NCBI GenBank assembly: GCA_002415785.1
Contig: DIAJ01000030.1
Location: 1 to 47,137, forward strand
Length of the DNA: 47,137 nt
Direction of reading: 5' to 3'
Source of the DNA: Flavobacteriales bacterium UBA5081
Lineage (GTDB): Bacteria > Bacteroidota > Bacteroidia > Flavobacteriales_E > Vicingaceae
Shown here: positions 7,614 through 13,927 of the stretch, in pieces
Layout: the number at the start of each line of letters is the position of its first letter
Numbering within the stretch: position 1 is the first letter of the stretch
Translations under genes and position numbers: made by a program
Notes under the pieces: generated by a model
What the model was told of the DNA's origin: nothing
Databases searched by the model: none
The model's input: only the letters and a program-made list of their open reading frames with translations

Positions 7614-8003
7614 TTATTGTATTAGTGATGAATGATTGTTTTTGTAATACTCAATTTTGTAGTGAAACATCTCTGCCATTTTGTTGGCTCTCCACTTGGC
7701 TTCATCGGCTTTTTCGCCCTCAAATTGCTCATCGATGGTTTCAAAAAACAAAGAGAGCCAACGCTCGAAATGTTTTTTCTCCAAAGGCATTTTGGCATGA
7801 GGGGCAAAGGGTGCGCCTTGATAAGTGTGTTCCTGCAACAAAACCGTTTGCCAAAAGCGATACATTTTCTCTAAATGTTCCGGCCAATTGTCTTGAATAA
7901 TGTTGTTGAAAATAGGCCCAATCAAGTCGTCTTTTTGAACCTTTGCGTAAAAAGTGTCCACCAAGTTTTTAACTTCTGTAAGCGTGGCAATTTCTTTTTT
8001 CAT
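7614..8003 (-). CDS. Group III truncated haemoglobin
   Basis: A 129-residue 2-over-2 globin from the ATG at 8003; an alternative ATG at 8030 would add nine residues. Group III features are visible: FYAKVQKDDLIGPIFNNII at the start, the aromatic-rich MYRFWQTVLLQEHTYQGAPFAPHAKMPL segment with the proximal histidine in the following LEKKHFERWLSLF helix, and the closing KMAEMFHYKI. Such globins bind O2 and NO and are often linked to NO detoxification. It lies 33 bp after the Rrf2 gene and 21 bp before the dioxygenase, so it is co-transcribed with both. Confidence 0.9.
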   Translation of the reverse strand: MKKEIATLTEVKNLVDTFYAKVQKDDLIGPIFNNIIQDNWPEHLEKMYRFWQTVLLQEHTYQGAPFAPHAKMPLEKKHFERWLSLFFETIDEQFEGEKADEAKWRANKMAEMFHYKIEYYKNNHSSLIQ

Positions 8004-8036
8004 ATTGAGTGGTATTTTAAACGCTTGCAAAGGGTT

Positions 8037-8492
8037 TTATGCTTTGGCAGTTTTGTCTAATCGCTTTAAAAAAGTGAGGCCTTCATCTAAAGAATGAGCC
8101 ATTTGGTAAACGGTGGTGTTGTTTAGCAGGGCAGAGAGCTCGTCTCTAATGTGCACAAAATGGTAGTGCAGGGGACAAGGGCGTTCTGCATCGCAAGCCG
8201 ACAAACCCATGGCACAACCCACAAAAATATCGTCGCCGTCGATGGCTTCTACAATCTTGCGCAAGGGCATTTTATTCATTTTTTGCCTTGAAATTTCAAA
8301 ACCACCATAAGGACCTTTAATGGATTTAACCACATTGTTTTTCGCCAATTGCTGAAGTATTTTGGCGGTAAAGGCTTCCGGAGAGTCGATGGCTTCGGCA
8401 ATTTCTCCTAGGCGAACGCGCTTTTTACTTATTGAACTTTTGGCAATAAACAAAGTAGCCCGAATGGCATATTCACAAGCTTTTGAAAACAT
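8037..8492 (-). CDS. Rrf2-family regulator with Fe-S cysteines
   Basis: A 151-residue transcription regulator with the Rrf2 winged helix: N-terminal MFSKACEYAIRATLFIA, recognition region SPEAFTAKILQQLAKNNVV and wing SIKGPYGGFEI. Three cysteines, C93, C100 and C106 (spacing Cx6Cx5C), sit where NsrR and IscR carry their Fe-S cluster, so it probably senses NO, oxygen or cluster status. It is the first gene of the operon with the globin, the dioxygenase and the hemerythrin, which makes those three genes its likely targets. A palindrome overlaps the -7 box just upstream, consistent with autoregulation. Which signal it senses cannot be read from sequence. Confidence 0.9.
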   Translation of the reverse strand: MFSKACEYAIRATLFIAKSSISKKRVRLGEIAEAIDSPEAFTAKILQQLAKNNVVKSIKGPYGGFEISRQKMNKMPLRKIVEAIDGDDIFVGCAMGLSACDAERPCPLHYHFVHIRDELSALLNNTTVYQMAHSLDEGLTFLKRLDKTAKA

Positions 8493-8497
8493 TTATT

Positions 8498-8517
8498 TTA
8501 TTTTGATACAAAAATAA
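8498..8517 (-). promoter_or_regulatory. Promoter and candidate Rrf2 operator
   Basis: The minus strand contains TATTTTTG (8509-8516), an exact TAnnTTTG -7 box, 16 bp before the Rrf2 start codon. The box sits inside an imperfect palindrome, TTATTTTGATACAAAAATAA, with core TTTTG-ATA-CAAAA. An operator at this position would block promoter use. No -33 TTG is evident. Confidence 0.45.
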
Positions 8518-8621
8518 GTAAATGAAATTTTAATTTAGGAGTTTGGAGTCCGAAAAAGGGGTGGTATAGAATATTTATGATGGAATAGAGAAGTGACATT
8601 TGAGATTATTCATGAATGACC

Positions 8622-9407
8622 TTAATCAGGTTTTGTGTCTTTTCTAAGATTTAAACTTATAAATGGCAGATATTTAAATAGCTTTCGATTTGAGTGATTA
8701 ATATTTAATAGACCAATTTGAACTCCTTTATGATTTTTAGATAAGTTTAATAGGCCAATTTTCAATCCTTTACTTTTTTCACTTTTGTTAATTAATGAAA
8801 TACTCAATCCATTCGAAATTTCCGAATTGTAATACAATCCAGCGATCATAACACCACTATCTATACTATCAGAAACTATAAAACCTGGTGTTATTGCAAG
8901 TCCTGTAAATTGTGAATTTACAATATAGAGTCCTGAAATAACAGCTCCTTTAGAAATGTTTGAATTTAGCTGAGCTAATCCACTAATGTTTATTCCATTA
9001 AAGTCCCAAGTGGTTCCAAATAAAAGAAAAGTAGCCAGACCGTTTAATTCATTTATTTCTCCACCTAATGCAAATCCTAACCCTCTACATTTTTCAATGT
9101 AAGATAATAGTGTAATATCAATACCGTTGATTGTTTTGTATGATTCAAAATTGTTGGATAATGATACAGAAAGACCATTTATTTTACATGTTTTATCTAT
9201 AAGTGATAGGTTTAGGCCATTTAGTTTATTTAAACCGCCTAGACCGATTCCATAATTGTTAATAGTTAGTTTGAACTTTGAGATTGGTTTTTGGGGAGAT
9301 ATGCATTCAATTTCATTTTGTCCGTTACTACTGGAAATGAATAAAAAGAAAATAATAGAAGTTAAAATAAGTTTGAATGGATGAGCTAAGAGGTTACAAT
9401 TTGCCAT
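8622..9407 (-). CDS. Secreted surface-repeat protein (LA_2272-like)
   Basis: A 261-residue protein with a signal peptide (hydrophobic residues 12-25, likely cleavage after SSNG). It has about ten short repeats of roughly 17 residues with the pattern GLxxxLxNxxxxxxxG; clear copies are NGLSISLINKSEK, KGLKIGLLNLSKN and KGVQIGLLNINHS. This is the pattern of the LA_2272-type surface-repeat family found in Leptospira and Bacteroidota, likely forming a beta-rich surface or outer-membrane structure. It ends with a short LPFISLNLRK tail, as relatives do. It stands alone in an AT-rich accessory region, and no function is known. Confidence 0.6.
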   Translation of the reverse strand: MANCNLLAHPFKLILTSIIFFLFISSSNGQNEIECISPQKPISKFKLTINNYGIGLGGLNKLNGLNLSLIDKTCKINGLSVSLSNNFESYKTINGIDITLLSYIEKCRGLGFALGGEINELNGLATFLLFGTTWDFNGINISGLAQLNSNISKGAVISGLYIVNSQFTGLAITPGFIVSDSIDSGVMIAGLYYNSEISNGLSISLINKSEKSKGLKIGLLNLSKNHKGVQIGLLNINHSNRKLFKYLPFISLNLRKDTKPD

Positions 9408-9548
9408 GTTTTAACATTATTTGTTCTTCAGAATGTAGTGTGAATTGTTTTGCTCTTGAAAATACAATGCTGAACTTATATTTCTGATTTGTTTCTATTA
9501 ATTCTAGATGTTTCAACTGTCTTTTGGGTTTGTCGAAACTAAATTTCT
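9394..9548 (-). pseudogene. Unidentified coding remnant
   Basis: On the minus strand an open stretch of about 50 codons with protein-like composition, including KPKRQLKHLELIETN and KYKFSIVFSRAKQ, runs from just after a TAG to a TAA at 9394-9396. It has no usable start codon and overlaps the 5' end of the surface-repeat gene. It lies in a different frame from the type ISP fragment directly upstream. It looks like a decayed gene end, but I do not recognise the family. Confidence 0.3.
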
Positions 9549-9671
9549 AACAGTTGTTGTAAATCGCCTCTGAATGTATGTTCGGTTGCATTTCCTTGCT
9601 GATAACGCTTATTGATGTTTTCAATGTATTGTTCTAGTGCATTTATTTTTAGGCTAATTTCTGAGCGCTAA
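9546..9671 (-). pseudogene. N-terminal remnant of a type ISP restriction-modification enzyme
   Basis: Reading the minus strand between two TAG codons gives about 40 residues including ALEQYIENINKRYQ and then GNATEHTFRGDLQQLLE. This closely resembles the N-terminus of type ISP (adenine methylase plus helicase) restriction-modification proteins, which begin with a YI-x-NIN-x-R motif followed by EHxYRGDLQxLLE. The start codon is missing, the frame stops after LLEI, and the remaining 900 or more residues of the enzyme are absent. It is therefore a dead fragment, and evidence that a defence gene was once here. Confidence 0.55.
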
Positions 9672-9685
9672 CAAAGTGCGTATAA

Positions 9686-10801
9686 TTAGTTATATGGAGT
9701 TGTCTTATCATCTTTTAATATTTTTACTATAGGATAGGTTTTATCCCATTGAATTTTATTGTCAAAATAATATTCTTTAGAAATATCTTTCTCCAATTGT
9801 TTTATGAAAGTATCAACCCATTGATAATATTGCCAACTTTTACGTTTAAAAACTGAACTAAAATGAAAATTTATCTCAACTTCAAAATTCACATGATAGA
9901 CTGTTCTTTTTGATGAATAATCAAAGTTTAGGTAATAAAACTCGAACCCATTTGGCAAAACAGTGTTAATACCACCGAAATGAGTTTTAAGAAAGAGAGT
10001 AAATCTTTCAGTAATCAAAGCAATTGATCCATCTTTCTTTCTTTTTAGTTTGCTGTTTTTAGGAAGTATTAATTCAAAATGGTTAAACATTGCTCCATTT
10101 GAATAGCTTGTTATTACTTTACCTTCGACTTTGTTATTTTCATCTCTTGTGAATCTATGTACTGAATTAGCCTCTTTTTTAGAAATAAATGACTCTCTTT
10201 GATGCATTGGCTTAGAGAATAATTCTAATAAGCGATTATTTAAAAGAACGTCAGGGATGTCATTTCTTTCGTATTCAACTAACTCTTTCCTATTAACGAT
10301 TTGTTCATCAAAGTACTCTGAAAGATGAGATGATAGTTTCTCTAGCAAATAATATTCTGTTGCTTCATTTATGATTTTTAAAAAATCGGCTCCATTATTA
10401 TAGATGTTATCAAAATCAATATTATTCCAAATTTTGAATAAAGCTTTATCTTCGTTAAATGCATAGATCAAATTTTGAGATAGATTGTTTACATAGTCAT
10501 AATTATCAATCATTATAATATCCTTAGCTTCATTATCTAAAATAAAAAATGCATCTATTTTTTTTAAAAAATTTCGTTGTCCGTATATTTTATTTAAATA
10601 ATATAGAAAGCCAACAAGTGAGAGTAAAACTCCAAAGATTAAAAATAGTGGAATCTTGTTTTCAAATTGAAAGAAATCAAATAAACTAGATGCAATAAGC
10701 TCAACACCGAAACCAATTAAAATAGCAGCTGCTAAAAGCTCAATCAAACTTTTTTTCTGACTAAGAATACTTTTTAAAAAATCTGAGTTTTGTTTATCCA
10801 T
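9686..10801 (-). CDS. Hypothetical membrane-anchored protein
   Basis: A 371-residue protein I do not recognise. Two membrane helices lie near the N-terminus, at about residues 20-40 (LLAAAILIGFGVELIASS) and 51-70 (PLFLIFGVLLSLVGFLYYL). A large soluble domain of about 300 residues follows, rich in aromatic, Lys and Asn residues, with a beta-rich middle (HFELILPKNSKLKRK, ERFTLFLKTHFGG). The soluble domain is predicted to be cytoplasmic because the N-terminus before the first helix is short and charged. Base composition is AT-rich like its neighbours in this accessory stretch. There is no operon partner within 250 bp on either side. Confidence 0.6.
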   Translation of the reverse strand: MDKQNSDFLKSILSQKKSLIELLAAAILIGFGVELIASSLFDFFQFENKIPLFLIFGVLLSLVGFLYYLNKIYGQRNFLKKIDAFFILDNEAKDIIMIDNYDYVNNLSQNLIYAFNEDKALFKIWNNIDFDNIYNNGADFLKIINEATEYYLLEKLSSHLSEYFDEQIVNRKELVEYERNDIPDVLLNNRLLELFSKPMHQRESFISKKEANSVHRFTRDENNKVEGKVITSYSNGAMFNHFELILPKNSKLKRKKDGSIALITERFTLFLKTHFGGINTVLPNGFEFYYLNFDYSSKRTVYHVNFEVEINFHFSSVFKRKSWQYYQWVDTFIKQLEKDISKEYYFDNKIQWDKTYPIVKILKDDKTTPYN

Positions 10802-10870
10802 TCTTGAAAGTTCTTTTTATCGTGACCGACTTATAAGTATTTGTCTAAACTACCACTTTTTTACTTTTTA

Positions 10871-10906
10871 CCCATGTCTTTAGGTAAAATATGGCAAAGT
10901 TGATGG
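10871..10906. repeat. Dispersed intergenic repeat, copy A
   Basis: A 36-bp element matching copy B at 12466-12501 in the same orientation at 31 of 36 positions. The most conserved parts are TTTAGGTAAAAT and AAAGTTGATGG. The ends CCAT and ATGG can pair around the conserved middle. It lies in the 268-bp gene-free spacer 10802-11069; the rest of that spacer shows no gene. Confidence 0.6.
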
Positions 10907-11069
10907 AGTTAAAAGATGCGAACTCTTATACTACATAGGGGCGGAGACGTCTAGTCGATTAGCAAAAGATTTTTTCATTTTAAGACTTATTCCAAGATTG
11001 AGAATGAAGTATTGTTATCAGACCATTTATACTGTTGTACTGAAACAAAATGATATATAAGTATTTTAC

Positions 11070-11456
11070 TTACTTGTCAATTACAAGTTCGTTAATAGCT
11101 ATGCCAATTATTGCTATGGAAACTAAAATAGGAAAAACAATGCTGTAATACTTTCTGTAATCACGAACAACTTGAACCTGATCACTGAATTTTGGAATCG
11201 TGAAATTGATTTCATTAAAATTTTTCAAATTTTTGAATGAGTATAAAAAGTCTTTTAGACCAACTATTGGAAATGTGCGGTATTTAAATCCTCTCAAATT
11301 CTTGTTCTTTTTTATGTATTCATCCATAAGTCTAAGGTTTTTTATATCACGGATATAGAAATTCAAGCTAAAAAAAGAAAGTCCTCCAATAACTGCTAAA
11401 ATTGGAACTCCAAAATTTTCAATGTAATTATTCCAAAATAATTCAAATGAACTCAT
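11070..11456 (-). CDS. Hypothetical protein with two membrane segments
   Basis: A 128-residue protein of unknown function. One membrane helix lies near the N-terminus (about residues 14-35, VPILAVIGGLSFFSLNFYI) and one at the C-terminus (about 104-125, YSIVFPILVSIAIIGIAI). The 65-residue stretch between them is basic and aromatic, so it is probably cytoplasmic. It lies 17 bp after the next upstream gene on the same strand and may be co-transcribed with it. No family was recognised. Confidence 0.55.
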   Translation of the reverse strand: MSSFELFWNNYIENFGVPILAVIGGLSFFSLNFYIRDIKNLRLMDEYIKKNKNLRGFKYRTFPIVGLKDFLYSFKNLKNFNEINFTIPKFSDQVQVVRDYRKYYSIVFPILVSIAIIGIAINELVIDK

Positions 11457-11473
11457 TTATAGTCTATTAAATG

Positions 11474-11866
11474 CTAATAACTTTGTAGGTTTGAATTTTT
11501 GATTTTTTCAAGATGTTGATTGTTTTTGATATATCCAATTATCTTATGATATGATGGTTCATTTTTCAGAAACTCAACCTTAACCTTATCTTTGACTTTC
11601 ATACTTCCACTATTTATGGCAGTTGCTTTGTAATTGGCATCATATATTTGATTTTTGTACGAAAAACTATAGTAAACTCTTTGATTAAAGCCTCTTCCTC
11701 TCATACCATAAACAATTGCAATTGAATCAATCTTTGCAAAAGTTGTATCCTTTTCCGAAAAAATCCATTTTGGGTTAACACTTAAAAAAGACTTAGGCGA
11801 AACCCAAAGAAAAGCTACAATAATTAATATTGGAATCGCTAAAGTCCAAGGATTAAAGTTATTCAT
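11474..11866 (-). CDS. Small membrane-anchored protein, DUF3592-like
   Basis: A 130-residue protein with one N-terminal membrane helix (about residues 7-22, WTLAIPILIIVAFLWV) followed by a beta-rich domain. The sequence FAKIDSIAIVYGMRGRG, then VYYSFSYKNQIYDANY, then VKDKVKVEFLKNEPSYHKI follows the pattern of DUF3592-type proteins, in which a short domain ends in a V-x-V-x-Y/F-x-x-x-N/D-P-S motif. The domain's function is unknown. It probably shares a transcript with the gene at 11070-11456. The family call is tentative. Confidence 0.5.
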   Translation of the reverse strand: MNNFNPWTLAIPILIIVAFLWVSPKSFLSVNPKWIFSEKDTTFAKIDSIAIVYGMRGRGFNQRVYYSFSYKNQIYDANYKATAINSGSMKVKDKVKVEFLKNEPSYHKIIGYIKNNQHLEKIKNSNLQSY

Positions 11867-11961
11867 TTTTTTCGCCTTTTGTTTTTTTAACTAAAACACA
11901 CTTTGGGTTGCGTTATCTCACCAAAAATAAAGAAACTAAAAAACAAAATGTGATTAAATGC

Positions 11962-12348
11962 TTACTCAATTTCAGCATTACAGTCATTGCAATAGTATTT
12001 AGGTTTTAGATTTCCCATGGGAATAAATGCTAGAAGGGAAAGTAATACCGTCCATATTTTAAGTCCTTTTTGATTACCAAGTCCTAGTTGTAGATTTTTT
12101 GATCCGCATTGTGGGCAAACAACTTCCTGCGTATGAGGGGCTATTTTATCAATTAGCAATTTTCTTGCTTCTTGATAGTCGTTTTCGCTCACCATTACCT
12201 GAATTCCCGACCCAAGCATATTATTATAAATTGGTAGTAAGGTGGTAAAGTGCTGGTTAGTTAAATAGCATGCAATCCCATAATTTTCCAATCGAGCTTT
12301 TACTATTGAAGCTTCAGTTAAGTTTTCGCAAGTAAGTATTTTTTTCAT
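11962..12348 (-). CDS. DUF2007 domain protein with zinc ribbon
   Basis: A 128-residue protein. Residues 1-66 match the DUF2007 (PII-like 'putative signal transducing') fold, with LTCENLTEASIVKARLENYGI at the start and VSENDYQEARKLL at the end. The C-terminal part carries two CxxC knuckles, C78-C81 (CPQC) and C120-C123 (CNDC), typical of a zinc ribbon, separated by a hydrophobic stretch (IWTVLLSLLAFIPMG) that may touch or cross the membrane. The DUF2007 function is not established. It is flanked by short AT-rich spacers and close to dispersed repeat copy B. Confidence 0.75.
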   Translation of the reverse strand: MKKILTCENLTEASIVKARLENYGIACYLTNQHFTTLLPIYNNMLGSGIQVMVSENDYQEARKLLIDKIAPHTQEVVCPQCGSKNLQLGLGNQKGLKIWTVLLSLLAFIPMGNLKPKYYCNDCNAEIE

Positions 12349-12465
12349 TTTGATTGTGGAGCTAAAAATTGAATATCAACAATTGGATTTAAAAAAAACT
12401 AAAACTTGGCAATTATACCTGTAGTTTGTTCCTAGTGTATAAACATACTCTTTTTCCTCTTTTCT

Positions 12466-12501
12466 CCCAAGTGTTTAGGTAAAATTGGGTAAAGTTGATG
12501 G
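12466..12501. repeat. Dispersed intergenic repeat, copy B
   Basis: The second copy of the 36-bp element at 10871-10906, same orientation, 31 of 36 positions identical. Its ends CCCAA and TTGGG pair perfectly around a 14-nt middle (GTGTTTAGGTAAAA), giving a 5-bp stem. It lies in the 228-bp spacer between the toxin gene end and the DUF2007 gene start. The two copies bracket three small genes. Confidence 0.6.
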
Positions 12502-12576
12502 GGGGGAGAAAGAGTTTTTGATTGGGAAGAAGTTCGGTTTATATGAGGGTTTGTAGCTATCTTGGTAATCTACTTT

Positions 12577-12873
12577 TTAGAAGGTTAATTTTTTGGGATC
12601 TTGACGACTATCAAAAAGTCTAAGAATCTCAATGGAAGCCCTTTTTTCTCGATAGTATAGGGTGTTTTGTTTGGTAACAACACATTTTCTAATTTGAAGT
12701 TTGGAATTTATTATTGGAAATATTTTAGGGTCTTCAATAATTAATTCAATGCTATCATCAACTTTATTGATAAACTTTCGAATGATCTGCTTATTCCATT
12801 TTAATGTTAAGTATTCGAGGATGGATTCAAAGTCTTTTTCAGCTGCAGGCGACCAAATGACTTTTCTAGTCAT
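12577..12873 (-). CDS. RelE/ParE-family toxin
   Basis: A 98-residue protein of the RelE/ParE superfamily. It starts with VIWSPAAEKDFESILEYL, the usual N-terminal strand and helix, and has the later RKCVVTKQNTLYYREK strand and EILRLFDSRQDPKKL end of the ParE-like group. Such proteins either poison DNA gyrase (ParE) or cleave mRNA on the ribosome (RelE); the subgroup cannot be told from sequence alone. It overlaps the antitoxin gene by 8 bp, as in classic type II toxin-antitoxin pairs. Confidence 0.85.
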   Translation of the reverse strand: MTRKVIWSPAAEKDFESILEYLTLKWNKQIIRKFINKVDDSIELIIEDPKIFPIINSKLQIRKCVVTKQNTLYYREKRASIEILRLFDSRQDPKKLTF

Positions 12874-13114
12874 CTGTATATCGTTTTCTTAGATCAGCCA
12901 TTACATCCTTATGGCTTCTACCTTCACCTTTGTCTAACTGCTCAACTCCTAAAAGAATTTCTTCTTGTTGTTCTTTGCTTAGGTCTTGCCATTCATCAAT
13001 CTCATTTTTGCTATTGATGAAGTTTAATAGCATTCCATAAGCCTCTTCTAAGCGTTTTCCCTTAAGCGAATCCAGCTTTCTAAACAAGTCTATTTTAATT
13101 TCAGATGCGTTCAT
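12866..13114 (-). CDS. Type II antitoxin
   Basis: An 82-residue protein that precedes and overlaps the toxin by 8 bp. The C-terminal half, with WQDLSKEQQEEILLGVEQLDKGEG then SHKDVMADLRKRY split across it, is the pattern of small antitoxins paired with RelE/ParE toxins in Bacteroidota: a helix, a D/E-rich linker and a toxin-wrapping tail. The N-terminal half is helical and does not show an obvious ribbon-helix-helix. Such antitoxins neutralise the toxin and usually repress their own promoter. A weak TATCTTTA box lies upstream near 13125-13132. Confidence 0.8.
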   Translation of the reverse strand: MNASEIKIDLFRKLDSLKGKRLEEAYGMLLNFINSKNEIDEWQDLSKEQQEEILLGVEQLDKGEGRSHKDVMADLRKRYTDD

Positions 13115-13242
13115 GGTTATGCTTTTTGTAAAGATAAAAAAAATTACATCGACTCGCTATATCGATTTAATTCTTAATTTTTGAATTAATCAGAAATAGC
13201 TTGTTTTGGAGAAACCAATTTTGTTTCCTTTCCCTCAGGTAT

Positions 13243-13923
13243 TTATGTGTTATTAATGATTCTTCCATCTTCCAATTCAATAATTCGGTCGGTGCGCTTT
13301 GCAAAATCATGATCGTGCGTAACAACCAATAAGGACAGCTTCTTTTCTCGACTCAACTGTTTAAAAATGTCGAATACTTTATCGGAGTTTTTACTGTCTA
13401 AGTTACCGGTGGGTTCATCGCCCATAATTATTTTGGGATTGTTGATTAAGGCTCTCGCAATGGAGGTTCGTTGTTTCTGACCGCCTGAAATTCGATAGGC
13501 TTTTTTATGCGCTTGATCAGCTATGTCGAGCATTTCCAAAGTTTCTAAAGCTCTTTTCTTTATGGTGCTTTCACTTTCCTTACCTAATTTAAGTGCAGGC
13601 AACATTACATTTTTCAATACAGTAAATTCAGCTAAGAGGTAATGAAATTGAAATACGAATCCAATTTTTTCACTGCGTATCCCGGCTAGTTCATTTTTGC
13701 TGAGCTCAGACATGTTTTGACCATCTATAATCAATTTACCTGTATAGTCTGTATCCATGGTCGACAGTATGTAAAGTAGGGTAGATTTTCCGCTACCTGA
13801 CTTCCCCATAATGGAAACAAACTCGCCTTCTTCCAATTGCATGTTTATGTCTTTTAAAACATGAAACTTGGTAGGTTCTAAAAAGTATTTATCGATATGT
13901 TCGGTATTTAAAATGCTACTCAT
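13243..13923 (-). CDS. ABC transporter ATP-binding protein (LolD/MacB type)
   Basis: A 226-residue ATPase of the LolD/MacB group. Walker A is GKSGSGKST at about residues 39-47, the signature is ISGGQKQR, Walker B is IIMGDEPTGNLD, and the H-loop is VTHDHDFAKR. It energises the permease encoded just upstream (4-bp gap) and is the last gene of an adaptor-permease-ATPase operon. In mechanotransmission-type systems the ATPase drives export of a substrate already in the periplasm or outer leaflet. The specific substrate, drug, lipoprotein or peptide, is not evident. Confidence 0.9.
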   Translation of the reverse strand: MSSILNTEHIDKYFLEPTKFHVLKDINMQLEEGEFVSIMGKSGSGKSTLLYILSTMDTDYTGKLIIDGQNMSELSKNELAGIRSEKIGFVFQFHYLLAEFTVLKNVMLPALKLGKESESTIKKRALETLEMLDIADQAHKKAYRISGGQKQRTSIARALINNPKIIMGDEPTGNLDSKNSDKVFDIFKQLSREKKLSLLVVTHDHDFAKRTDRIIELEDGRIINNT

Positions 13924-13927
13924 GGTT

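Noticed and set aside
9655..9700. attC-like site (GCGCTAACAAAG with GTGCGTATAA) suggesting an integron cassette array across the small genes
   Set aside because: The core does not fit the RYYYAAC/GTTRRRY pair, no second matching site was found after each small gene, and there is no integrase.
13130..13242. Terminator after the antitoxin promoter region or the ABC operon
   Set aside because: Only weak, gapped pairing (GGAGAAAC with GTTTCC) and no proper U-run.
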